In this document: piece after piece, positions 26,019 to 34,305 of the stretch
How positions within the stretch are numbered: position 1 is the first letter of the stretch
Layout: every line of letters starts with the position of its first letter
Assembly: GCA_937873515.1 (NCBI GenBank)
Contig: CALMYB010000003.1
Coordinates: forward strand, 124,001 to 188,000
DNA: 64,000 nt
Reading direction: 5' to 3'
From: an uncultured Acidobacteriota bacterium
GTDB taxonomy: Bacteria > Acidobacteriota > Blastocatellia > Pyrinomonadales > Pyrinomonadaceae
Program-made: the position numbers and the translations under genes
The notes under the pieces: model-generated
What the model was told of the DNA's origin: nothing
What the model saw: the letters and a program-made list of their open reading frames with translations, nothing else
Database searches by the model: none

Positions 26019-27062
26019 TTAAGGCCTCTTCGGTCGGTCGGCCTCCGGCACATTCTTGTAAACATCTTCGTATCTCGCATAGCCGTCCTTAATGACCGTG
26101 TCCAGCAGATTGCTCTTATCGACGGATATCACCTCAAGCAGGATAGCGGGAATCTCCTTCTTGATCGCGTCATTCATGAACGGCTTAGTATCCGTGAGCG
26201 GCTCCTTCTTCGCGAGCTTTACGGCGGCTTCCAGAGCCTTGGTCGCAAGCGGGATAATAGGCTTATAGACCGTCATCGACTGCTTGCCTTCAGCGATATT
26301 CTGAAGCGCTGCGATCCCGGCATCTTGGCCCGTTACGATCACTTTCCCGGCCAAATTTCGATTTGACAACGCCTCGATCACTCCGCCGGCCATTCCATCG
26401 TTAGACACGACCATTGCCTGAACGTTGTCATTGTTCGAGGTGAGAGCATTCTCCGCAAACTTCAACGCCTCATCCGGCGCCCAATTATCGATAAATTGGT
26501 CGGCCACGATCTTGATGTCCCCTTTGTCGATAGCCGGTTGAAGCACCGCGAGTTCGGACTTTTTCATAATGTGGGCGTTATTGTCCGTGTTGGCCCCATA
26601 AACCATCACATAGTTCCCTTTCGGAGCATGCTCAAGTGCGTACTCAGCGATCTTTTGGCCGATCACGGGCACTTGATGTGAGATGTAAGCATCGATCTTG
26701 TCAGAATTGATCAATCGGTCGTAGCTGATCACCGGCACGCCTTGAGCCTTCGCTTTGTCGACCATCGTGGCTGCTTGGGTAGCGTCGTGTGGAGCTATCA
26801 CAAGTGCGTCGATGCCCTGTGTAAGCAAGTTATCAACATCATTCGCCTGCTTTTCCGCGCTAGTATCTGCAACCGTAATAATGCAGTTGACATTCATCCT
26901 CTCGCATGCCGCTTTGAAGGCATCATGGTCGCGTTGCCATCTCTCTTCGCGAAGCGTATCCATCGCAAAGCCGATCTTCAAGCGAGTATCCTTGGTACCG
27001 CTGCCGCAAGATAGCGAAATCATGGCGGCAGCAAACATTGCCGCATATAGTAGGTTTTTCAT
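26019..27062 (-). CDS. Sugar ABC transporter substrate-binding lipoprotein (XylF-like)
   Basis: The 347-residue protein has a lipoprotein signal (lipobox LSCG, Cys at about residue 19) and a periplasmic binding protein fold of the RbsB/XylF type. Visible are KIGFAMDTLREERWQRD, NLLTQGIDALVIAPHDATQA, GVPVISYDRLINSD, YVMVYGANTDNNAHIMK, VSNDGMAGGVIEAL and VTGQDAGIAALQNIAEGKQSMTVYK, closely following the xylose-binding family. The transporter ATPase and permease genes are absent from this locus. A GGAG-like ribosome site precedes ATG 27062. It may be a xylose-type sugar receptor for a transporter encoded elsewhere. Confidence 0.9.
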   Translation of the reverse strand: MKNLLYAAMFAAAMISLSCGSGTKDTRLKIGFAMDTLREERWQRDHDAFKAACERMNVNCIITVADTSAEKQANDVDNLLTQGIDALVIAPHDATQAATMVDKAKAQGVPVISYDRLINSDKIDAYISHQVPVIGQKIAEYALEHAPKGNYVMVYGANTDNNAHIMKKSELAVLQPAIDKGDIKIVADQFIDNWAPDEALKFAENALTSNNDNVQAMVVSNDGMAGGVIEALSNRNLAGKVIVTGQDAGIAALQNIAEGKQSMTVYKPIIPLATKALEAAVKLAKKEPLTDTKPFMNDAIKKEIPAILLEVISVDKSNLLDTVIKDGYARYEDVYKNVPEADRPKRP

Positions 27063-27428
27063 CCGATATTAAAACTCCAAAGAACTTTATTTAGGGGTGA
27101 CGAGCCAATTAGACCAAATTGTTCCGCATAGGGCAACAAAGGGACGATGACAACCGCCATTTCCTTTGCAAAATCACGTTAGTAGAAGGCCGTGTTGGGA
27201 GTTAGGACGAAAATCTTTAGTTTTTGTATTTGAATGCGTCCGCTTTTGTGGTATAAATGACTATCAAATCTCAGCTTAGAAGTTTTTGTTGAGCTTATTA
27301 GATTCGGTTTTTCAGCTTTTCCAGGAAGTGGGCGTTTTCATTGACATCGCGTCGGACTTCGTGTAAAAGATTGATTGGCTTGATTTTTTTTGACTTTACT
27401 GACATTGGGCGATACAAAGAGGAGAAAT
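27063..27428. other. Divergent regulatory gap with no gene
   Basis: This AT-rich stretch separates the binding-protein gene (-) from the FecR-like pair (+). On the minus strand a possible promoter TTGCCC-17-TCTAAT lies upstream of 27062. On the plus strand TTGAAT-16-TATAAA lies at 27230-27257. A second TTGACT-17-TACAAA (27390-27418) is too close to ATG 27429 to leave room for the ribosome site. I see no RNA gene. Confidence 0.5.
27230..27257 (+). promoter_or_regulatory. Likely promoter of the FecR-like pair
   Basis: TTGAAT (27230-27235), a 16-nt spacer and TATAAA (27252-27257) would give a leader of about 165 nt before ATG 27429. Confidence 0.5.
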
Positions 27429-28022
27429 ATGAACAGCAAACTGTGGATTCGAAGAGCACTCTCAACGTGCTCGATGGTCGCAATATTCGCGACATACTCA
27501 ATGGTTGCTTTGGCCGGAACGCCAAAAGCCTCCGGGGAGCTTCTGGTGTCTGGCTCTGATGACGCCATTGTGACGGTTGATGGACAGACGGCTCTTTCGG
27601 GCCGCACGATTTTCTCGGGCAGCACGATAGTAACTTCCGATACGGCCTCGGCGATTCTCAGTTGCGGTGCAGCAGGAAGCATCAAATTTGCTCCGAATTC
27701 GACCGCCGTCGTGAGTTTTGACGGTTCAGCTCTTACTGCAAACTTGAGCTCCGGTTCTTTGACCGTTGTTAGCTCTGCCCAACCGATCGCAGTTACGACT
27801 CCGACCGGCGTCTTCAACATTAACGCCGGTGAGACTGCTACGACCACAAGCCAGGATTCGAATTCAAAGAAGAAGGGCGGTTCCGGCTGGATATGGTTTG
27901 GCGTGATCTTGGGAGCGGCGGCAGTCGCGCTTATCGGTACGGCGGTTGTGGGCAGCGACTCTAACTTTGGCAGCGGCGGCACGGTCGTTCCCGGTCCTCC
28001 GACAACGAGTGGCGGAGCATAG
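27429..28022 (+). CDS. Secreted FecR-like domain protein, first of a tandem pair
   Basis: ATG 27429 follows GAGGAG; the frame is open from 27390. The 197-residue product has a signal peptide (basic start NSKLWIRR, hydrophobic core ending YSMVALAG). A beta-rich domain of about 115 residues follows, with VTVDGQTALSGRTIFSGSTIVTSD, LSCGAAGSIKFAPNST and VTTPTGVFNINAGET. This is like the FecR sensor-domain pattern in which short strands end in threshold-type turns. A Lys/Gly hinge leads to a C-terminal hydrophobic helix (WIWFGVILGAAAVALIGTAVV) and a Gly/Pro tail. It resembles the next gene in every part and shares the YSMVA motif. Function unknown. Confidence 0.8.
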   Translation: MNSKLWIRRALSTCSMVAIFATYSMVALAGTPKASGELLVSGSDDAIVTVDGQTALSGRTIFSGSTIVTSDTASAILSCGAAGSIKFAPNSTAVVSFDGSALTANLSSGSLTVVSSAQPIAVTTPTGVFNINAGETATTTSQDSNSKKKGGSGWIWFGVILGAAAVALIGTAVVGSDSNFGSGGTVVPGPPTTSGGA

Positions 28023-28036
28023 GAGGAAATATACAA

Positions 28037-28744
28037 ATGATCGGCAAAAATAACTTTAAAAAACTAACTACAGCTTTCACTCTCGCTGCCGTATGGTGCG
28101 TTTACTCGATGGTCGCTTACGCAATGCCCGCTGGCACGACCGCAGAGATCACAGTCTCCGGCCAAGTTACAGTTAACGGCCAGACGGCGGTCTCTAACTC
28201 GACCATCGTTTCCGGCAGTACGATCGTTACCGGCCCGGCGTCGAGCGCAACGATCAACCTGGGCAAAACCGGACGCGTTGAGCTTCAAGCAGATACTACG
28301 CTTTCCTTGACCTTTAGCGACGGCACGATAGTCGGTACGGTTTCGGCCGGAAAGGTTCGGATCGCCAATGCCGCAGGCGTTGCGACCACGATGGCAACCA
28401 AGAACGCGACGTTCATCGCAGATTCCAGCCAAGCAAATAATTTTGCTCTCGAAGTCGAATGCTCGCACGTGCACGTTGACACCACTTCAGGTGTCGTAAC
28501 AATGCGTGAGGGCACTAACGACAAGCAGGTTGCCGCCGGTTCTTCTGCGATCGCAGGGAACCTCGAACAAGCAGGCTGCAAACCGTGTCTGCGTCCCGGC
28601 TCGGCTCCGCCGACCGCGATCGCGGGATGGCCGTGGCTCCTCGTCGTCGCTGGCGGTGTCGCTGGAGCAGCTATCTTCTTCGGTTCGCGAAACCATGACA
28701 CGGAGATCGGCGGCGGCACGGTGATCGTTAGCCCGACCGCGTAA
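28037..28744 (+). CDS. Secreted FecR-like domain protein, second of a tandem pair
   Basis: The 235-residue product is a diverged paralogue of the preceding protein, 14 bp downstream and following AGGAGG. It has a signal peptide ending YSMVAYAM and a similar strand pattern (VTVNGQTAVSNSTIVSGSTIVTG, INLGKTGRVELQADTTLSL, GTVSAGKVRIANAAG). It carries an extra segment with three cysteines (VECSH, GCKPC) and a hydrophobic C-terminal helix (WPWLLVVAGGVAGAAIFFG) before a Gly/Val tail. The shared plan suggests duplication. In Acidobacteriota such proteins often sit near polysaccharide genes, as here (ugd follows). A role in envelope or polysaccharide secretion is inferred only. Confidence 0.8.
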   Translation: MIGKNNFKKLTTAFTLAAVWCVYSMVAYAMPAGTTAEITVSGQVTVNGQTAVSNSTIVSGSTIVTGPASSATINLGKTGRVELQADTTLSLTFSDGTIVGTVSAGKVRIANAAGVATTMATKNATFIADSSQANNFALEVECSHVHVDTTSGVVTMREGTNDKQVAAGSSAIAGNLEQAGCKPCLRPGSAPPTAIAGWPWLLVVAGGVAGAAIFFGSRNHDTEIGGGTVIVSPTA

Positions 28745-28772
28745 GCGTTTTAAAGAGTTTGCTTCCTTTCAG

Positions 28773-28801
28773 GCGGGTCATGTCCAATCGACGTGGCCCG
28801 C
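28773..28801 (+). terminator. Weak terminator-like hairpin after the FecR-like pair
   Basis: GCGGGTCA pairs with TGGCCCGC (one T-G pair) around a 13-nt loop. The following AAACTTTTG is only moderately T-rich. Confidence 0.45.
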
Positions 28802-28818
28802 AAACTTTTGCCCGGAAT

Positions 28819-28846
28819 TTGATTATTCTTTTTTAGTTTTTATATT
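28819..28846 (+). promoter_or_regulatory. Possible ugd promoter
   Basis: TTGATT (28819-28824), a 16-nt T-rich spacer and TATATT (28841-28846). Initiation near 28853 leaves a leader of about 23 nt before ATG 28876. Confidence 0.5.
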
Positions 28847-28875
28847 CTTAAGCCTTATATTTTTCTTTTTTGTAT

Positions 28876-30174
28876 ATGCAGATTGCAGTAATTGGTACCG
28901 GATATGTTGGACTCGTTTCAGGAGCTTGTTTCGCCGAGTTTGGTATTGACGTCACGTGCGTTGACGTTGACCAAGCAAAGATCGATGGCCTCAATAGCGG
29001 CGTTATCCCGATATATGAACCTGGACTCGATATCCTCGTAAAGGAAAATGCAAAGGCCGGCCGTCTGCATTTCACCACGGATATCAAGACCGCTGTCGAG
29101 AGTTCGCTGGTCGTTTTCCTTGCCGTGGGCACACCGCCGCGACCGGATGGCACTCCTGACATGAGCTACTACCGCTCGGCCGCAAAGAGTGTCGCCGAGG
29201 CCCTGAACGGATACAAGGTCCTCGTCACAAAATCTACCGTTCCAGTCGGAACCGGCGAATGGCTTCGCAAATTTGTCATTGAGAACTCTGCTGAAGGCAC
29301 GGAATTCGGCGTTGCATCAAATCCTGAATTCCTTCGTGAAGGTGCCGCGATCGAAGACTTTATGCGGCCAGACCGCGTTGTCATCGGCAGCAACCAAGAG
29401 CGAGCGATCGAGGTAATGAAGGAGCTTTATCGACCGCTTTATTTGATCGAGACGCCGATCGTCGTCACTTCGCTTGAGGCCGCCGAGTTGACCAAGTACG
29501 CGGCCAACGCCTTTCTCGCAACGAAGATCACTTTCATCAATGAGATCGCGAACCTCTGCGACGCGATCGGCTGCGACGTCCATGACGTTGCCCGTGGAAT
29601 GGGAATGGACAACCGTATCGGCCGCAAATTCCTGCACCCGGGACCGGGATACGGCGGCTCATGCTTCCCTAAAGACACACGGGCATTGACGACCGTTGCG
29701 GATGATTTTGGCGTTGAAACGCGTATCGTCGATGCCGTCATTGACGCAAATGAGCGTCAACGTGATGCCATGCTGGCAAAGGTCGAGAAGCTCGTGGGCG
29801 ACCTAGCCGGTAAACGGATCGCCGTTCTGGGTCTCTCGTTCAAGCCTGAGACCGACGATATGCGTGAATCGCCGGCCACCGATATCATCGAGAAGATGGT
29901 CGCAAAAGGTGCCGCGGTAAAGGCCTTTGACCCGGTCGCAATGGGCGAAGCAAAACACGTTCTTCCCGACATCGAGTACGCTGATGATGAATATTCTGCC
30001 ATTCAAGGGGCCGATGCATTGATCATTATCACCGAGTGGAATCAATTCCGTGCTCTCAACCTTCAAAAGGTCAAGGATCTGCTCCGATCTCCGAAGATTG
30101 CGGATCTTCGCAACATCTACGAACCAGCGACAATGCGTGCCGCCGGCTTTGAGTACGTAGGCGTTGGACGCTAG
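28876..30174 (+). CDS. ugd: UDP-glucose 6-dehydrogenase
   Basis: The 432-residue enzyme oxidises UDP-glucose to UDP-glucuronate with two NAD+. ATG 28876 is chosen over an in-frame TTG at 28870. Features: the Rossmann motif IAVIGTGYVGLVSGACFAE at the N-terminus, SNPEFLREGAAIEDFMRPDRVVIG (about 153-176), KYAANAFLATKITFINE and the catalytic cysteine in GPGYGGSCFPKDT (about 256-268). The C-terminal UDP-binding domain has VLGLSFKPETDDMRESPA. It is followed 13 bp later by a sugar epimerase, so the pair probably makes uronic-acid or related nucleotide sugars for envelope polysaccharide. Confidence 0.96.
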   Translation: MQIAVIGTGYVGLVSGACFAEFGIDVTCVDVDQAKIDGLNSGVIPIYEPGLDILVKENAKAGRLHFTTDIKTAVESSLVVFLAVGTPPRPDGTPDMSYYRSAAKSVAEALNGYKVLVTKSTVPVGTGEWLRKFVIENSAEGTEFGVASNPEFLREGAAIEDFMRPDRVVIGSNQERAIEVMKELYRPLYLIETPIVVTSLEAAELTKYAANAFLATKITFINEIANLCDAIGCDVHDVARGMGMDNRIGRKFLHPGPGYGGSCFPKDTRALTTVADDFGVETRIVDAVIDANERQRDAMLAKVEKLVGDLAGKRIAVLGLSFKPETDDMRESPATDIIEKMVAKGAAVKAFDPVAMGEAKHVLPDIEYADDEYSAIQGADALIIITEWNQFRALNLQKVKDLLRSPKIADLRNIYEPATMRAAGFEYVGVGR

Positions 30175-30187
30175 GCAGCCATTTTTT

Positions 30188-31144
30188 ATGTCGAACGATA
30201 CACCGACAGTTCTTGTCACAGGAGGAGCCGGATTCATCGGCTCCAATCTTTCTGATCGGTTGCTTAGGGAAGGGGCCCGTGTGCGCATTCTCGATAATTT
30301 CTCTACGGGTTTCCATGAGAATTTGAACGAGATCTCCGGTAACTTCGACCTTATCGAGGGTGACGTCGCTGACCCAACGGCAGTTCGTTCGGCGATCGCG
30401 GGCGTAGAGATCGTATTCCATCAAGCTGCCCTGCCAAGTGTTCCCCGCTCCGTCGAAGACCCTGTCTCGACACATAAGGCTTGCGTTGAAGGCACATTTA
30501 ACCTTCTGCTCGCAGCCAAAGACGCGAACGTGCGGCGCTTTGTTTATGCAGGTTCGAGTTCAGCATACGGCGACCAGCCGACTCTCCCTAAATCCGAAGC
30601 GATGGCTCCTGCACCAATGTCACCGTACGCGGTCGCTAAGCTTACCGGCGAGTACTATGCATCGGCATTCTATCGCGTTTACGGCCTCGAGACGGTGTCC
30701 TTAAGGTACTTCAATGTCTTCGGACCTAGGCAGAACCCTTCGTCTGCCTATTCGGGCGTTATTTCGCGGTTTATTGACGCGTTAATGACCGATTCTCAGC
30801 CGGTCATCTACGGAGACGGGGAGCAATCCCGCGATTTTACATTCATCGACAACGTGGTTGATGCGAATATCAAGGCCGCAAACTCTGCCGAAGCTCCGGG
30901 ACTTGTGATGAACGCCGCGAACGGCGAACGGATCTCGCTCAACGACTTGCTGTCAGCTCTCAAGAAGATCGTTGGTAAAGAGTTGGATGCTGAGTATTTG
31001 GACGCACGGACCGGCGACGTAAAGCACTCGCAGGCCGACAATTCCCTTGCAGTTAGAACGATCGGCTATGAAAACCTCGTTGGGCTTGATGAAGGGCTTC
31101 GAAAGACCGTTGAATGGTGGCAGAGCAGTCGCTTTGCCCGCTGA
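30188..31144 (+). CDS. NAD-dependent nucleotide-sugar epimerase/dehydratase (extended SDR)
   Basis: The 318-residue product has the Rossmann motif VLVTGGAGFIGSNLSDRLL (8-26), the catalytic Tyr-Lys in SPYAVAKLTGEYY (about 145-157) preceded by AGSSSAYGDQ, and the substrate-binding FNVFGPRQNPSSAYSGV. This pattern is that of UDP-GlcNAc/UDP-glucose 4-epimerases (WbpP/GalE class). Which epimer it makes cannot be decided from sequence. It lies 13 bp after ugd, so a UDP-glucuronate or UDP-hexose substrate is likely. ATG 30188 lacks a strong ribosome site, consistent with coupling to ugd. TTG 30164 is an alternative. Confidence 0.9.
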   Translation: MSNDTPTVLVTGGAGFIGSNLSDRLLREGARVRILDNFSTGFHENLNEISGNFDLIEGDVADPTAVRSAIAGVEIVFHQAALPSVPRSVEDPVSTHKACVEGTFNLLLAAKDANVRRFVYAGSSSAYGDQPTLPKSEAMAPAPMSPYAVAKLTGEYYASAFYRVYGLETVSLRYFNVFGPRQNPSSAYSGVISRFIDALMTDSQPVIYGDGEQSRDFTFIDNVVDANIKAANSAEAPGLVMNAANGERISLNDLLSALKKIVGKELDAEYLDARTGDVKHSQADNSLAVRTIGYENLVGLDEGLRKTVEWWQSSRFAR

Positions 31145-31246
31145 TCTCCCCTGCCTGCTTCCTCTACCGGAAATATGACAGTTCGGAAAAGGCCGTTGCA
31201 AAACACACGGCAATATTCCGAACTCTTTCGTTCTCAGGTCAAGCTC

Positions 31247-31283
31247 AATAAAAAACGGGCGGGACCCCGAAAGGTGCCCGCCC
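31247..31283 (-). terminator. Intrinsic terminator of the TonB-receptor gene
   Basis: On the minus strand GGGCGGGCACC pairs with GGTCCCGCCC (small bulge) across 31283-31257 and is followed by TTTTTTATT (31255-31247). It lies about 40 nt after the receptor stop codon. Confidence 0.85.
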
Positions 31284-31321
31284 TAGTTTCGGCTCGCTAA
31301 CCGAGGAGAGTCGTCCGCTTT

Positions 31322-34273
31322 TTACCAACTAAAGCGGACTTGAAGCTCGATTCGGCGGTTTGCTGATCCACCAGAACCGCCGAATCTACCGAATCCGCCT
31401 GACGTGCTGGTCGATTGGCCGAATCGGCTTGAGCTGAGACTTGAAACCGGGTTTCCAAGATTCACGGTATTCAAGAGATTTGAGAAGTTTACTGAGACGT
31501 TCAGGTTATATGGCTTACGGCTTCCACCCATGCCGCCGAAAAACCCGCCTCGTCCCATACCCATCATTCCGCCGCTTTGACCACTGCGACCACCCTTATC
31601 GTCAACCTTGCCGAAGCCAAAGTTCTTGCTCACGCGCATGTTGACCGAGAAGCTGCCCGGGCCTTCACCATAGTTTCGCGGAATGATCGCATTCGGATCC
31701 TTGCCCGCGATGTCACAGAATGCGTAATTCAGCCCGAGCTCCGCACAACGTGATGCCAAAGCACCATATGTCGGACGCTCGGTTATGTAGCCGTCACCGT
31801 TCGAATCGAACCCAGTCGTTATATTGAACGGGCTCCCCGATGAGGCAAATATGAACGGATTCAGTGAAACGCCCCACGGCAGACCGATGTTGCCGCCGAT
31901 AACAAATCGATGTCGGACATCGTCGCCGCTGCGGCCCCATTCACCGGCAAAGCTATAACTGTACGCTGGAGCGCTTCCCGCACCGTCTGTATCACTCTTT
32001 GAGAAGTTGAGCGAATAGTTTCCGAAAAGCGAGAATCGCGAAGAGTAGTTGTTCCTGAAACCTACACGGATCTGATTCTCTTCGGATCTTCCGGTCGCTT
32101 CATACTGCTGAATATTGCCGAGCGTCGGATCGGGCCGAGGTGCGAGAGAGCAATCAAGTTCGGTCGGACAGACGGGCGCATTGATATTCCGCGAACGAAG
32201 CTGATTGAACGATCGAGAAATGATGTAGAACGCAGAGAGGGTCGTCTTGAACGGCAGCTGCCTCTCAACGCCGACCGTAGCCTGAGCCGTATATGGCGTC
32301 TTGAGATCGGTTGCCACCAAACGCGTCGTACTTGAACCAGGCAGGAACGCAAGGATCTGCGAAGGTGTAAGCACATTCGAGACCGTTCCGTCCGGGTTAA
32401 AGATCGGCTGAGCAAGCAGAGCGATCGCCGCGGCCTGTCGCGTCGGATCGGTCTCGTTCGCACTGACGAGCAGATTTAACTGCGTGATCCCGTCATATCT
32501 ATGAGCCTGCAGCGTGTAGTTCTCGCTGAAGCGATCGTAGAAGATACCTGCACCGCCGCGGAAAACGGTCTTTGCCGGTTTCGAGCCGCCGGCTCCGGGT
32601 GACCATGCAAATCCGAATCTCGGTGCAAAGTTGTAGTCACTGCTAATGTTCGTCTGATTTTCGTACCTAAGGCCAAAGCTTAATAGTAGCTTAGGCGAAA
32701 GGCGCCAATCATCCGAAACGAACAGGCCAAGATCCTGCTGCGAGACCTTTGCGAGCGGATCGCCGGTCGTCATTGTGAATTGGGTCGGATCGTACTGCGT
32801 ACCCACAGCGCCGAGAAGTTTCGCACGGTACTGCTCGATCGGTGAGACGAAACCATCACCATTCAGGTCGTATGGGCTCGCACCGACAAACCCGAGGAAA
32901 CTGAAAGTCCCGCCGTAATTATTCTCCGAGCGATTGTCGATCGTTGTTCCGCGCAGGCGAATGCCGAACTTGACCGAGTGATCCATATTCTTGCCAAGAG
33001 CCGTAGTTGTGTTGTTCGAGATCTCATAGCGCTGCCTCTGATTGAAACTCTCACCTATTTGCGACCCGCCGGATGTGAACGCAGACGAGACACTGACGGT
33101 CGGGACCGAATTGTCGCCATTCTGAGCACTCTTGTCGAACGAGTATTGAAATCGCGTCTCATTGACCGTTGTCGCATTCAGGATCGCTGTTTCGGTAATA
33201 CGAAACTCATGACCGAAGCTCGTCGAGTTGTACTGGCGCGATGCGAGGGACGTTCCGCCAATTCCCTGATTCTTGCTCGACGATCGGTCGTAATCGTATC
33301 GAACGACCAGTGTATTCTTATCATTGATCGCATAATCGAGTCGCGGTCCGATCGAGAAACGTCGTGTCGGGATCTTATAATCTTGCGAAAAATTAACGAT
33401 ATTGAAGGAAGGATCCAAGACGACCGCATTAACGATCGTGTTATTGTCGATGTCCCGGTTCGAGACATCCACAAAGAACGAGGCCTTCTTCTTTATGATC
33501 GGGCCTGAAATGTTGCCTCCGAAGAAGCGCGTTTGGCTCGGCGCTCGATTCGCCGCAAATGGATTGCGCGAGTTCAGGCGAGCATCGTTGAAGTTGAAGA
33601 ACGCACTGCCGCGGAAACGGTCGGTTCCCGGCCGCGTCAATATCTCGATCCGGCCCCATCCAACGCGGTCAAATTCCGCCGAGAACGGATTCTGGTTGAT
33701 TCGGATCTCTCGGATCGATTCTTTTGGCGGAAGGTTGCCGCCCGTGAAGCCATCGATATAGATCTGGCCGCCATCAGGGCCGGATCCGGGACCCGCCAAT
33801 GCCTGAAGAGCTGACTGGAGTTCGTCCGGGTCATCAGGTAAGGCATCAAGGTCTTTGCCCTTGAGCACGGTCGCACTTGCGTTGCTCTCAGCGTCTGTCG
33901 AAACACCCTCGTCGGGGTTTACATTGACGTCCTCGGCAACACCGGCAACCGTCATCGAAACCACCAACTGATGCTTTTCGCCCGCAGCAAGAACAAGATC
34001 CGGATTCTCATACGGGGCGAAGTTCGCTGCCTCGGCCTTTATGGTGTATGTTCCCGCTTCGAGACCTGCGATCGTGAATTCACCGCGATCGTTGGTATTA
34101 GCCTTCTTTTCTTTACCTTCTGAATTTACTGCTGAGACGGTCGCACCAACGACGACCGCTCCAAGACTGTCAACTACCTGACCAGTTATACTTGCCGCTT
34201 TCTGAGCGAAGGCTCCGCCTACGGATAAGAGCATAAGCGCGCCAAGCAGAGTTATTTTCTTTATGTAGTCCAT
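31322..34273 (-). CDS. TonB-dependent receptor with carboxypeptidase-regulatory N-terminal domain
   Basis: The 983-residue outer membrane protein has a signal peptide (1-23, ending AFAQ). A carboxypeptidase-regulatory-like domain (about 26-110, ITGQVVDSLGAVVVGATVSAV) and a plug (about 130-215, IYIDGFTGGNLPPKESIREI, WGRIEILTRPGTDRFRG) follow, then a long beta-barrel ending in RRIELQVRFSW. This is the OmpA-like/SusC-type 'Cna_B plus TonB receptor' class abundant in Acidobacteriota, thought to import large or complex ligands. A Gly/Met/Arg-rich insert (GGRSGQSGGMMGMGRGGFF) lies near residue 905-925. It follows the DUF5666-like gene by 32 bp. The ligand is unknown. Confidence 0.92.
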   Translation of the reverse strand: MDYIKKITLLGALMLLSVGGAFAQKAASITGQVVDSLGAVVVGATVSAVNSEGKEKKANTNDRGEFTIAGLEAGTYTIKAEAANFAPYENPDLVLAAGEKHQLVVSMTVAGVAEDVNVNPDEGVSTDAESNASATVLKGKDLDALPDDPDELQSALQALAGPGSGPDGGQIYIDGFTGGNLPPKESIREIRINQNPFSAEFDRVGWGRIEILTRPGTDRFRGSAFFNFNDARLNSRNPFAANRAPSQTRFFGGNISGPIIKKKASFFVDVSNRDIDNNTIVNAVVLDPSFNIVNFSQDYKIPTRRFSIGPRLDYAINDKNTLVVRYDYDRSSSKNQGIGGTSLASRQYNSTSFGHEFRITETAILNATTVNETRFQYSFDKSAQNGDNSVPTVSVSSAFTSGGSQIGESFNQRQRYEISNNTTTALGKNMDHSVKFGIRLRGTTIDNRSENNYGGTFSFLGFVGASPYDLNGDGFVSPIEQYRAKLLGAVGTQYDPTQFTMTTGDPLAKVSQQDLGLFVSDDWRLSPKLLLSFGLRYENQTNISSDYNFAPRFGFAWSPGAGGSKPAKTVFRGGAGIFYDRFSENYTLQAHRYDGITQLNLLVSANETDPTRQAAAIALLAQPIFNPDGTVSNVLTPSQILAFLPGSSTTRLVATDLKTPYTAQATVGVERQLPFKTTLSAFYIISRSFNQLRSRNINAPVCPTELDCSLAPRPDPTLGNIQQYEATGRSEENQIRVGFRNNYSSRFSLFGNYSLNFSKSDTDGAGSAPAYSYSFAGEWGRSGDDVRHRFVIGGNIGLPWGVSLNPFIFASSGSPFNITTGFDSNGDGYITERPTYGALASRCAELGLNYAFCDIAGKDPNAIIPRNYGEGPGSFSVNMRVSKNFGFGKVDDKGGRSGQSGGMMGMGRGGFFGGMGGSRKPYNLNVSVNFSNLLNTVNLGNPVSSLSSSRFGQSTSTSGGFGRFGGSGGSANRRIELQVRFSW

Positions 34274-34305
34274 ATGTATTGTATGAATGAAAATTAGAAC
34301 AAATA

